DNA of 28,030 nucleotides. It comes from AA29 sp041481445. GTDB lineage: Bacteria > Acidobacteriota > Vicinamibacteria > Fen-336. The notes below the pieces were generated by a model. It saw only the letters and a list, made by a program, of their open reading frames with translations. It searched no databases and had not been told where the DNA came from. Location of the stretch: contig JBGPBV010000086.1 of assembly GCA_041481445.1 (NCBI GenBank), forward strand, positions 1-28,030, read 5' to 3'. A program made the position numbers and the translations under genes. Of the stretch, positions 17,101 through 24,027 are shown in pieces (the stretch's first letter is position 1; every line of letters begins with the position of its first letter).

Positions 17101-17664
17101 GGAGATGGCGTACCAATGCTCGCCGTCCACCCGAGCGGCGATGCCGATCAGCCGCCCCTTCGCCACGATCGGAGCGCCGCTGAGTCCGGCCAGAGGCGAG
17201 CTTTCGGGCGCGGCCTCGGAGGAGATCGCGGGTGGCTTGCGCGGCTCGACGACGTCCAACTCGATGTACGGCCGCCCTTCGATCGTCACCGTGTTCCCGA
17301 CCTTGCCAAAACCTGTCCGCAACTCGCGGCCGGGCATCCAGAACACACAGTCCCATCGAGTCCCCGGCGGCGGCGGCGTGGAAGCGAGCGCGACCGGGCC
17401 GTCGTGGCCGAGGTTCCCGTCTGGCTCCAGCAGGGCGAAGTCCGCTTGCGCGTCCTCCGCCACGATGTGCGCCGGAAGCTCGCGCCCTCGGGTCGCGAGC
17501 ACGAACCGCTGGTCGCTCCGACCATGCACCACGTGTTGGGGAGTCACGACGAGCCGAGGCGAGAGCACGGTGGCGTTGGCGTAGAGGGTGCCCTCGGCAC
17601 CGTCGCTGCGCAGCTGGAAGGCCAGGGCTTCCGGTTTCACGCTCGAGGCGATCCGATCCGTCAT
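14137..17664 (-). CDS. Trypsin-like protease / Clp-N / KAP P-loop NTPase fusion
   Basis: 1175 aa with no signal peptide. Residues 1-205 form a trypsin-like serine protease with an apparently intact triad: His44 (VVTPQHVVHG), Asp75 (AQADFALLEPDG) and Ser162 (LAGLSGAPIV). Residues about 221-285 and 303-362 are two Clp-N-like repeats (MEHLIAGLYEK, SRHLIYGALSLED). Residues about 385-1020 form a KAP-type NTPase: Walker A GDWGSGKS (418-425), Walker B IVIYIDDLDRC (805-815), and two membrane helices (about 622-642, 648-668) inserted between them and flanked by coiled coils (about 510-545, 680-745). A Pro/Ala/Ser-rich linker spans 920-985. KAP proteins include the phage-exclusion protein PifA; inserted helices are a known KAP trait. 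I infer a membrane-bound sensor whose ATPase gates a cytoplasmic protease, perhaps in defence. GGGAGG precedes the ATG. Codon use matches its neighbours. Confidence 0.9.
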   Translation of the reverse strand: MTDRIASSVKPEALAFQLRSDGAEGTLYANATVLSPRLVVTPQHVVHGRSDQRFVLATRGRELPAHIVAEDAQADFALLEPDGNLGHDGPVALASTPPPPGTRWDCVFWMPGRELRTGFGKVGNTVTIEGRPYIELDVVEPRKPPAISSEAAPESSPLAGLSGAPIVAKGRLIGIAARVDGEHWYAISVAAMAASTVTDAVRALMGGTIEAAPDRDQPPEFSRLSVSARRALSHAESIRRHLKSSAVHMEHLIAGLYEKTDGPTQKAFQAAGLDADAVLKLLSEIAERPLPRPGQYPFADVDAIPAASAHVRRALVEARRIADARGAAAVQSRHLIYGALSLEDCHVVQALRDKGVKRDDIPLTDPSPAPRLAELLAGLHTDSTKGEDLLDLKQEVAALCGVLAAANVDPPISVGLFGDWGSGKSFFMTLMEEQIKEYAKGARADRQKGKRNPFCEEVVQLKFNAWHYADADLWASLASEIFERLSEKLDAQAVPDGSALSPRDHLLAAASSARDVLAAAERQQAAAAKTLQETEQRLATLQKRDGEIEAGLSATAIVREAVKAASEMPQVREELDRAAEKLGLRSADRTASDVRAELLELGQAAGYFRGVWRGLVGGGPRLWLLSLAVIGLVLVWVPLLMKHGVLVRLGGLVAGATATLASLGALLRPIVVQVRDAMKTVQQVQEANQAAIEERRRQIEVAGENERAANKTQVEQAQGRVAQARKDVDEIQRRVDEMRADRQMARFLRERFASADYTKQFGSIARARNDFERLCALFKQARSEARQPSTGPSESPLRVPRIDRIVIYIDDLDRCPEDKVVDVLQAVHLLLAFDLFVVVVGVDPRWLLHSLRQHSKAFQEPDDDDDTATLDEEKIHWQSTPFSYLEKIFQIPFTLRPMDSGGYVAMVDSLVRPMKDKEEVAPATKGPEEAASATSPASPPSGAAGPSPAMPAAPAAGASASAPDSSPASPAQGAAPSDVPPPEPDREYLEISTSESDYMKLMFPLIPSPRSTNRYVNVYRLLRATVPPAARESFESEGGDHRVVLLLLAMLTGNPAETTEIIRDLLQGVPADAWWARLEDYRKRAVAAVPATGVPDLEAQAAAEGWRQLFERLDTIAKTVRDPWSAQRFKEWAPRVARYSFQSGRVLLAARAGSSGAPRPRAPRRQRARPTRTTA

Positions 17665-17681
17665 GAGACCTCCCCGGTCTC
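17665..17681 (-). promoter_or_regulatory. Hairpin covering the ribosome-binding site of the protease-KAP gene
   Basis: On the minus strand the bases just before the ATG read GAGACC-GGGGA-GGTCTC. The 6-bp arms pair perfectly, and the GGGGAGG ribosome site is split between loop and stem. If it forms in the mRNA, it would restrain translation of the protease-NTPase. Confidence 0.45.
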
Positions 17682-17754
17682 GGCGTCATCACCATCGGAG
17701 GCGGATCTCTGGAGATGGCAGGCGCGCACAGGGACACGTCAACGAGGGACTGAG

Positions 17755-17813
17755 GCCGAGGTTGGCGCAAACCGTATATCAGCGGTGTCGATACAGTCAA
17801 CGAAAACCTCGGC
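17755..17813. promoter_or_regulatory. Long-spaced inverted repeat bracketing a promoter
   Basis: GCCGAGGTT (17755-17763) and AACCTCGGC (17805-17813) are a perfect 9-bp inverted repeat 41 bp apart. They enclose the predicted promoter of the protease-KAP gene, within the 185-bp region between it and the divergent mannonate dehydratase gene. They could be two half-sites for a looping or wrapping regulator. Confidence 0.45.
17773..17800 (-). promoter_or_regulatory. Predicted sigma70 promoter of the protease-KAP gene
   Basis: On the minus strand TTGACT (17795-17800), a 16-nt spacer, then TATACG (17773-17778). The leader to the start at 17664 would be about 100 nt. Confidence 0.5.
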
Positions 17814-17849
17814 GGATGTGGATTAGGATGCGGGCGAGGAGAGCACGAC

Positions 17850-18956
17850 ATGCGCGCTGGCTTGACTCGCAGGGACGCCCTCAAGGCGATCGGGATCTCC
17901 GCGGTGGCGGGATCGATGCCGCGGCCGTCCGCGGGGGCGGCGGCTCCGTTGTCGGGGATGCCGTCCGAAGGCAAGGACACGCCGAAGATCTGCCTCGGCT
18001 TCTACGACCCGGTGGACGAGGCCTCGATGAGGCGCCGCAAGCAGATCGGCGTCGACCACGTGCTCACGAGCGGGCCGAAGATCCCCTGGAGCGAGGCCGA
18101 CGTCCGCGCCCGGATCGATCAGTTCAAGGCGGGCGGTCTCGTCCTCTGGAACATGATGATCTCGGGGTTCGACGACGTCATCCGGGGAGGGCCCGGCGCG
18201 GAGGCGCAGATCGCGGAGGTGGTCACGTCGATCCGCGCGGCCGGCAAGGCCGGCCTGCCCGTCGTCGAGTACAACTTCTACGCGCACCGGCTGATCGAGG
18301 GCTACAAGGAGGAGACGGGGCGCGCGGGCGCGGGGTACACGGCCTACGACTACTCGCTCTCGAAGGACCTGCCGCCCAAGGAGGGCGTGGGCACCCACAC
18401 GCGCGCCGCGCAGCTCGAACGCGCGAAGCGATTCCTCCAGGCGGTGGTGCCGGAGGCGGAGAAGGCGGGCGTCCGCCTGGCTGTCCATCCGAACGACCCA
18501 CCGGTGCCGCTCAGCCGCGGCTCCGAGCAGCTCCTGGCCACCGTCGCGCACTGGAAGGAGTACCTGGGCCTGGTCGAGAGCCCCTTCAACGGGATGACCT
18601 TCGACTGCGGCGTCACGCGTGAGATGGGCGAGGACCCGGTGGCGGTCTGCCGCTGGCTCGGGGAGCGCGATCGCATCAACCACGTCCACTTCCGCAACGT
18701 CGTCCGGCGGCCGTACGTCGACTATACCGAGGTCTTCCTCGACGACGGCCAGGTGGACCTGTTCGGGGTGATGCGGGAGCTCGTGCGGCAGCGCTACCCG
18801 CGCGCGATCTACCCCGAGCACCCCCGCCTGATCGACGTCGATCGCGAGCGGGCGGCCTCCATCCGGAACATGTATCCCGGAGGCGGCGGGTTCGCGGGCG
18901 AGGTCTACAACGTCGGGTACGCGAGGGCCATGCTTCAGGCGGCCTTGACGCTCTAG
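17850..18956 (+). CDS. Tat-exported UxuA-type mannonate dehydratase
   Basis: 368 aa. The start follows GAGGAG with 8-nt spacing. A Tat signal LTRRDALKAIGISAVAGS (5-22) precedes a TIM-barrel domain of the UxuA family: LAVHPNDPP (210-218, His213), FDCGV (251-255, Cys253), NHVHFRNV (277-284) and EVFLDDGQVDL (294-304), all matching metal-ligand and substrate regions of iron/manganese-dependent D-mannonate dehydratase (D-mannonate to 2-keto-3-deoxygluconate). It is slightly shorter than the E. coli enzyme (about 394 aa). It is unrelated in fold history to the ManD-type enzyme on the other side of the protease-KAP gene, yet predicted to do similar chemistry, and is again exported. It converges on the next gene with an 8-nt gap. 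Close homologues of the xylose-isomerase-like superfamily could have other sugar-acid substrates. Confidence 0.85.
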   Translation: MRAGLTRRDALKAIGISAVAGSMPRPSAGAAAPLSGMPSEGKDTPKICLGFYDPVDEASMRRRKQIGVDHVLTSGPKIPWSEADVRARIDQFKAGGLVLWNMMISGFDDVIRGGPGAEAQIAEVVTSIRAAGKAGLPVVEYNFYAHRLIEGYKEETGRAGAGYTAYDYSLSKDLPPKEGVGTHTRAAQLERAKRFLQAVVPEAEKAGVRLAVHPNDPPVPLSRGSEQLLATVAHWKEYLGLVESPFNGMTFDCGVTREMGEDPVAVCRWLGERDRINHVHFRNVVRRPYVDYTEVFLDDGQVDLFGVMRELVRQRYPRAIYPEHPRLIDVDRERAASIRNMYPGGGGFAGEVYNVGYARAMLQAALTL

Positions 18957-18964
18957 AGGCGCCA

Positions 18965-19969
18965 TCAGTCCTTCACGAGGTCCTTCGCGTGGTCGAAGAG
19001 CGCGGGGAGGCCGCCGGTGTGCCAGAAGAGCACGGTCTGCCCGGCGGAGAAGGCCTGGCTGCGAACCATGTCGATCAGACCGGCCATGGCCCGTCCCGTG
19101 TAGACGGGATCGAGGAGGATGCCTTCCGTGCGGGCCACGAGGCGGATCGCCTCACGCTCGGCGTCGCCGACGACCGCGTACCCTCCACCGAAGTAGCCGT
19201 AGCGGGTCTGGAACTGCGCGGCCGTGTAGCGCGCTTCCATGCCGACTCGGCGCGCGACGTCGTTCGCCAGCGCGGCCAGCGCCGCTTCGTACGGGGGCTG
19301 GCCGGGGCCGGGCCGGTCGATCGCGATGCCCACGATCTCCATCTCGAGATCGCAGGCGTCCCGGCCGACCATCGTGCCGGCGTGCGTGCCCGCGGAAGCG
19401 GAGGGCAGCACCACGGCGTCGATGCGTCCGGCGGCCTCGAGCTGTGGCGCGAGCTCGGCCACCGCGGCCACGAAGCCGGTCGCGCCCACCGCGTTGGAGC
19501 CGCCGAACGGGATGACGTAGGGCCGGCGTCCCTCGGCGCGGAGGCGCTCCGCGATGGCGGGGATGTCCTCGCCCTTGCCATGCCCGCCGCACCAGTGGAC
19601 GACGGCGCCCAACAGGTGGTCGAGGAGCAGGTTTCCCTCGGGCACGGGCGGGGCCTCTCCCCCCAGCGCGAGGTGGCAGGCGAGCCCGGCGGCGGCCGCC
19701 GCGGCGGCCGTCTGCCGGCAGTGGTTGGACTGCATCGCGCCGCCGGTCACGACGGTGTCGCATCCACCCGCCAGGGCGTCGCCGAGGAGGAACTCGAGCT
19801 TGCGCGTCTTGTTCCCGCCGAGACCGAGCCCGGTCAGGTCGTCGCGCTTCATGAGCAGGCGCGGCCCTCCCAGCCGCGCCGACAGCCGCGGCAGCTCCAC
19901 GAGCGGCGTGGGCAGTTGGCACAGCCGTGCCCGCGGAAGACGGCCCAGGTCGGCGCGCGTGGGTGGCAT
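18965..19969 (-). CDS. D-cysteine desulfhydrase / ACC deaminase-family PLP enzyme
   Basis: 334 aa, a normal family length. It shows LVELPRLSARLGGPRLLMKR near the N-terminus, the PLP lysine in GLGGNKTRKLEFLLGDAL (Lys54), the SNHCRQTAAAAA loop (81-92), a PSASAGTHAGTM phosphate-binding loop (189-200) and the C-terminal DPVYTGRAMAGLIDM (287-301). These enzymes split D-cysteine to pyruvate, sulfide and ammonia, or 1-aminocyclopropane-1-carboxylate to 2-oxobutyrate and ammonia; the two activities cannot be separated by eye. It starts 17 nt after the stop of the flavin oxidase, so the two are probably one transcript. The ATG at 19969 fits the family N-terminus; the ribosome site is weak. Cytoplasmic. 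Confidence 0.85.
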   Translation of the reverse strand: MPPTRADLGRLPRARLCQLPTPLVELPRLSARLGGPRLLMKRDDLTGLGLGGNKTRKLEFLLGDALAGGCDTVVTGGAMQSNHCRQTAAAAAAAGLACHLALGGEAPPVPEGNLLLDHLLGAVVHWCGGHGKGEDIPAIAERLRAEGRRPYVIPFGGSNAVGATGFVAAVAELAPQLEAAGRIDAVVLPSASAGTHAGTMVGRDACDLEMEIVGIAIDRPGPGQPPYEAALAALANDVARRVGMEARYTAAQFQTRYGYFGGGYAVVGDAEREAIRLVARTEGILLDPVYTGRAMAGLIDMVRSQAFSAGQTVLFWHTGGLPALFDHAKDLVKD

Positions 19970-19986
19970 GGCGATGATCCCGCGGG

Positions 19987-21243
19987 TCAGAAGACGTTTC
20001 TCTGCTGCACCTTCTCCTTGGTGGCCAGGCTGAACCTCGCGTCCACCGGCTGGCCGTCGGCGATGCGCGCGGCGACGTACTCGCCCATGGCCGGACCGTG
20101 CTTGAACCCGTGCCCCGATCCCCCGCCCACCAGCCAGACGTTGGCCAGCTCGGGATGGCGATCCACGAGGAAATCTCCGTTCGAGGTGTTCTCGTACTGG
20201 CACACCTCGGACTGCACGATCGGGGCGTCGGCGAGGGCCGGGAAGCGGCGGCGGACGAACTCGCGCACGTGCGCGAGGGTGGCCGCGGTCGGCACGCGGT
20301 CGAGCGAGTCCGGGTCCACGGGCGGACCGTGGCGGTCGAGCGCCACCTTGAAGCCCCGCCCGCGGAAGTCGGGGATCCCGTAGATCTCGTCGGTGAAGTC
20401 CGCCCACACCGGCATGGCCGTGGACTGGAAGCGGCCGTCGCCGGCGGGGACGCCGAAGTAGAAGACCTCCTGGCGCGTGGGGAAGATGCGGTCCTCGAGC
20501 ACGTCCGGAAACACCTTGGGCAGCCAGGGGCCACAGGCCATCACGAAGGTCTTCGCGGTGATCGTCCGTCCCGACCGCGTGGTCAGCGCCCCGAGGGCGC
20601 CGCGGCCGGTGGGCGGAAGCACGCTCTCCTGCGCGTAGACCACGCCGGCGTCCATCGCCTTCTGGGCGACCGCCTGGACGACGTGGAAGGCGACGAGGAA
20701 GCCGCTGTCCGGCTCGTGGATCCCCCAGGTGACCGGCCCGAAGTCGATCTGTGGCCAGCGCGCGGCGAGCTGCGCCCGATCGAGCCGCTCGTGACGGACG
20801 CCCAGGCGCGCGAGCGTCTCCAGCGTCTTGACGGACAGCGGGTCCTCCTCACGCGCCATCCAGAGGACGCCGGCGGGCTGGAACTGGTACGTGCGTCCCG
20901 TCTGCGCCAGGAGCGTCTTCCACAGCTCCAGCGAGCGCATCGACCAGCGCGTGTAGATCTCCTTGTCTCCGTAGCCCATGCGGATGACGCGCGTCTCGCC
21001 CCCCGAGCTGCTGCGCGCGTTGGCGGGACCGTAGGCGTCGAGCAGGATCACGCGCCGGCCGGCCTGCTGGAGGTGGTATGCGGTCCAGGTGCCGAAGACA
21101 CCCGCACCCACGACGGCGACGTCGAACTCCGAGCGGCCGGTGACCGCGGCCGGAGCCTGCGCCCGCGCCAGCGCCGGCGCCAGCGCCGCCCCGAGCGCCC
21201 CTGCTCCTGCCGCCCGAGCGAACCCACGCCGCGTCGTCTTCAT
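19987..21243 (-). CDS. Tat-exported sarcosine-oxidase-like FAD amine oxidase
   Basis: 418 aa. GGGGAGG lies 5 nt before the ATG. MKTTRRGFARAAGAGALGAALAPALARAQA is a Tat signal. An FAD motif DVAVVGAGVFGTWTAYHL (41-58) follows, then ARSSSGGETRVIR (76-88), and near the C-terminus VCQYENTSNGDFLVDRHP (347-364), where Cys348 aligns with the Cys that binds FAD covalently in monomeric sarcosine and N-methyltryptophan oxidases. It ends with GGGSGHGFKHGPAMGEYVA. The enzyme should oxidise a secondary amine or N-methyl amino acid, producing H2O2, in the periplasm. Export of this family is uncommon; most bacterial sarcosine oxidases are cytoplasmic. It is the first gene of a two-gene unit with the PLP enzyme, which may process its amino-acid product. 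Confidence 0.85.
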   Translation of the reverse strand: MKTTRRGFARAAGAGALGAALAPALARAQAPAAVTGRSEFDVAVVGAGVFGTWTAYHLQQAGRRVILLDAYGPANARSSSGGETRVIRMGYGDKEIYTRWSMRSLELWKTLLAQTGRTYQFQPAGVLWMAREEDPLSVKTLETLARLGVRHERLDRAQLAARWPQIDFGPVTWGIHEPDSGFLVAFHVVQAVAQKAMDAGVVYAQESVLPPTGRGALGALTTRSGRTITAKTFVMACGPWLPKVFPDVLEDRIFPTRQEVFYFGVPAGDGRFQSTAMPVWADFTDEIYGIPDFRGRGFKVALDRHGPPVDPDSLDRVPTAATLAHVREFVRRRFPALADAPIVQSEVCQYENTSNGDFLVDRHPELANVWLVGGGSGHGFKHGPAMGEYVAARIADGQPVDARFSLATKEKVQQRNVF

Positions 21244-21350
21244 GGCGCCTCCCCTCTCGCGACGAGGGGGACAGTAGCGCGGGCCGGTGGGCTGCGTCCA
21301 GCCTCGGGCGGCGAGAGCGAGGATCTGTCGACGGCGACCCCGGGGCGCGG

Positions 21351-23486
21351 TCAGGCGACGGCGGGGAGGGCGCGAGCGGCGCGCCGACGCGGCGCCGACA
21401 GCAACGCCAAGGCGTAGAACAGCGCGGCGACGGGCACCAGCGCCGGAATGCCGACGACGTAGGAGAGGCTCTCCGTCATGCCGCCGACGACCGCCCCCAG
21501 CACGTTCCAGCCCAGGGCGAAGCCGGGCGAGGGAGTCTCGGCGAAAGCCTCCGCGAAGACCAGGCCGGCGAAGAAGAGTGGCGCCGTCATGGCCAGTGTC
21601 GCCGCCGGCCCTCCGAATGCCCCCGCGTGAGCGAGCAGGGTGTCGAGGGGAATCGCCCAGGCGGCGAGGAGCGATGCGAATAGCCCCACGGTCGCCCAGC
21701 GCCCTGCCCCCAGCCCGCGTCTGCGGAGCCACGAGTAGACGGCGTTGGCGAGCAGGATGACGAGGAGGATGGCCCCGATGACCCAGGCGTTGACCTGCCA
21801 GGTCGTCCCGAACACGAGGGCCAGGCGTGACACGTTGTGCACCTCGACCAGCATGAAGGCGGCGCCGAGCCAGAAGAGGCGGCCGTCGAACGGCTGGCCC
21901 GGCGGCCGGACCCGCCAGGCGAAGGTGATGGAGAGGGCGAGGATGACCCCCGAGATGACCAGGATGATGGGAGGGATGCGGCGGCTCTCGAGGTGAAGGA
22001 AGGGCCAGGCGTCGGTCGAGGGAACCACGTCGGGGTCGAAGTAGAGCCGCTGCACGCGTGGCTCCCATCCGCGGGCGGCGGCGTCCCATCGCGCCACGAC
22101 CTCCGGCCGGCCGGTGAGGAAGTGCACGCTGTGCCACACCTTGTTCGCGCCGCCCAACGAGCGATCGCTCTCCAGGGCCACCGGGGGATAGCCGAAGACT
22201 TCGGTGAGGTTGTGGAAGAGCCGCTGTCCCACGAAAGGCCGCTCGACCCAGAAAGACACGTAGAGCAGGCCGCCGGGGGCCAGCCGTGAGCGCGCCTCCT
22301 CGAACGCCTCCACCGTGTAGATGTAGTTGTCGAGCTGCACGTTGGTGTACGACGACAGGACGGTATGGCTGTCCAGGTGGCTGAAGATGATCACGTCGAA
22401 TTCGTCCCGGCTCGTGCGCAGGAAGTGCCGCGCGTCGTCGATCACCACCCGCACCCGCGGGTCGCGGTACGGCTGCTGGGGATGGCGGGCCAGGCCGATC
22501 TCGTATATGACGGGGTCGATCTCCACCGCCGTCACGGAGGTCGCGCGGGCCTTGATGGCGGTGGCCGCGTCGTTGCCCGATCCGGCGCCGACGATGAGCA
22601 CGCGCCCGGCGGGCCGCCGCAGCGCGTAGGGCATGTTGAACCGGTCGATCCGGTCCAGGGGCAACGGGTCGTCGCCGACCAGGCGGGACATGCGCATCAT
22701 CGCCTGGTATCCGATGTTGTTGACCTCGATCACTTGTCCGTCCATGAGCCGGAGCTTCTGGTAGCTCGACCAGATCTCGGGCACGTCCGGCGTGGGGTCG
22801 CGGAGGAAAGCGAGGAGCAGCGCCACGGCGAGCGCGACGGCGAGGTGGCGCGCGCGGCGTGGCCGCGCCAGGAGGGCCGCGGCCAGCGCCACCGGCACGA
22901 ACCAGGTGATCGGGGGGAGGTGGAAGGCAGTGATCGCGGTGTAGGTCAGTATCCCGACCAGGCTGCCCGCGACGTTGAGCGAGTAGGCGCGCAGCGGCCG
23001 GCCCAGGCGCATCATGCCGGAAGCGGTGAGCTGTCCGAAAGGCACCATGACCAGCGCCATCACGAAAAAGATCACCGCCGTCCAGCCCACCGCGAAGGCC
23101 AGGTTGCCGGCCAGCCCCCAGGTCAGCTTCACCTCCGAGTGGCGGAAGATCATGAACCCCGGGAGCTCGGCCAGCACCGAGGTGACGCGCTGCGGCCCGT
23201 ACTCGCGCAGCCAGGGCCAGCGCAACCGGACGAGGCCGGTCACCACCAGCAGGAGGAACAGGGCCCGCGGGATGTCCGCCCGGCGCCGCGCCAGGAAGCA
23301 CCCGCTGCCGAAGCCCAGGAAGCTGGCCACCAGCACCAGGTTCCTGCAGTAGGCGAACACCCGCAGCTCGCTGGAGATCCAACGGATCAGGGCCAGCTCG
23401 AGGAACAGGCCCAGCACGCTGGCGACGAAGATGGTGAGGGCAGGCGAGAGGCGGACGACGGGCATCGACCGGGAGCGGGAGGTCAT
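21351..23486 (-). CDS. Membrane-embedded spermidine synthase-like methyltransferase-fold protein
   Basis: 711 aa. An N-terminal block of membrane helices (begins LSPALTIFVASVLGLFLELALIRW) leads into a soluble Rossmann domain with GRVLIVGAGSGNDAATAI, VTAVEIDP, VRVVIDDARHFL and FDVIIFSHLDSHT. More helices follow to the C-terminus. The SAM/decarboxylated-SAM motif and the acidic VEIDP and IDDAR positions match polyamine (spermidine) synthases, here as the fused membrane form often annotated as such in bacteria. The usual catalytic loop is replaced by FSHLDSHT, so aminopropyl transfer is not assured. The ATG at 23486 gives a short N-terminus before the first helix; a Met 7 codons on is also possible. 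No Shine-Dalgarno site is seen, but an inverted repeat abuts the ATG. The gene is 107 nt upstream of the flavin oxidase on the same strand. Confidence 0.82.
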   Translation of the reverse strand: MTSRSRSMPVVRLSPALTIFVASVLGLFLELALIRWISSELRVFAYCRNLVLVASFLGFGSGCFLARRRADIPRALFLLLVVTGLVRLRWPWLREYGPQRVTSVLAELPGFMIFRHSEVKLTWGLAGNLAFAVGWTAVIFFVMALVMVPFGQLTASGMMRLGRPLRAYSLNVAGSLVGILTYTAITAFHLPPITWFVPVALAAALLARPRRARHLAVALAVALLLAFLRDPTPDVPEIWSSYQKLRLMDGQVIEVNNIGYQAMMRMSRLVGDDPLPLDRIDRFNMPYALRRPAGRVLIVGAGSGNDAATAIKARATSVTAVEIDPVIYEIGLARHPQQPYRDPRVRVVIDDARHFLRTSRDEFDVIIFSHLDSHTVLSSYTNVQLDNYIYTVEAFEEARSRLAPGGLLYVSFWVERPFVGQRLFHNLTEVFGYPPVALESDRSLGGANKVWHSVHFLTGRPEVVARWDAAARGWEPRVQRLYFDPDVVPSTDAWPFLHLESRRIPPIILVISGVILALSITFAWRVRPPGQPFDGRLFWLGAAFMLVEVHNVSRLALVFGTTWQVNAWVIGAILLVILLANAVYSWLRRRGLGAGRWATVGLFASLLAAWAIPLDTLLAHAGAFGGPAATLAMTAPLFFAGLVFAEAFAETPSPGFALGWNVLGAVVGGMTESLSYVVGIPALVPVAALFYALALLSAPRRRAARALPAVA

Positions 23487-23509
23487 GCGAAGTGGGAATG
23501 ATACTTCGC
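23487..23509 (-). promoter_or_regulatory. Inverted repeat abutting the spermidine-synthase-like start
   Basis: GCGAAGT (23487-23493) and ACTTCGC (23503-23509) pair perfectly around a 9-nt loop, directly before the ATG at 23486. It could be a leader hairpin affecting translation or an operator in the 117-bp divergent region shared with the cupin gene. Confidence 0.4.
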
Positions 23510-23603
23510 CGCCTTCCGTGCGCGGGCGCACCGGCCGGGAGCGTCCGGCGACTGAAGTACCATCGCCCCGTCCGCGACGGGAGCGGCGTTCGAAGGAGAA
23601 GCG

Positions 23604-24008
23604 ATGCGCGATCGCAGGGTCGGATTCGGATGGGGAATGCTGGCCGGCGCCGGGCTGACCGCCCTGCTGTCGGCAACCAGCGGAATGTCCCGGGAGGCGG
23701 CCGCGGCCTCGCCGCCGGCCGGGCCCGCGAAGTACACCGCCCGGGTCGTCCTCGAGAACGAGCGCGTGCGCGTCCGGGACGTGACCTTCCCGCCCGGCGT
23801 GCTCGATACGGGCATGCACACGCACCCGTGGCCACACGTGGGCGTCATCCTCACCGCCGGGCGGCTCGTGTTCACCGAGCCGGGGAAGGCGGCGGAGACG
23901 GTGACGTTCGACGTGGGCAGCGTCGGCTATCGCGAGGCGAACGTCACGCACCAGGCCGCGAACCCCGGGGACGCGCCCATGCGCGTGATCGAGGTCGAGC
24001 TGAAGTAG
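23604..24008 (+). CDS. Small exported single-domain cupin protein
   Basis: 134 aa. AAGGAG lies 5 nt before the ATG. A signal-like or anchor segment (8-24) precedes a cupin barrel: VRVRDVTFPPGVLDTGMHTHPWPHVGVIL (55-83) supplies His72, His74 and His78, and EANVTHQAANPGDAPMRVIEVEL supplies His116, giving a plausible metal site. No catalytic activity can be assigned. It converges on the oligogalacturonate lyase gene with a 19-nt gap. Small cupins of the KdgF kind linearise unsaturated uronates made by pectin lyases, so a related role is possible here, but the family as a whole is diverse and the evidence is positional only. Confidence 0.8.
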   Translation: MRDRRVGFGWGMLAGAGLTALLSATSGMSREAAAASPPAGPAKYTARVVLENERVRVRDVTFPPGVLDTGMHTHPWPHVGVILTAGRLVFTEPGKAAETVTFDVGSVGYREANVTHQAANPGDAPMRVIEVELK

Positions 24009-24027
24009 CGGAGGGTGAGGGGGCCGA

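Noticed and set aside
23487..23603. Attachment site or tRNA fragment in the divergent gap
   Set aside because: The inverted repeat is too short for a tRNA arm set, and no integrase or duplicated flank is present.
21244..23835. Upstream extension of the sarcosine-oxidase-like frame
   Set aside because: It runs through the spermidine-synthase-like gene in another frame; the ATG at 21243 with GGGGAGG and a Tat signal is the real start.
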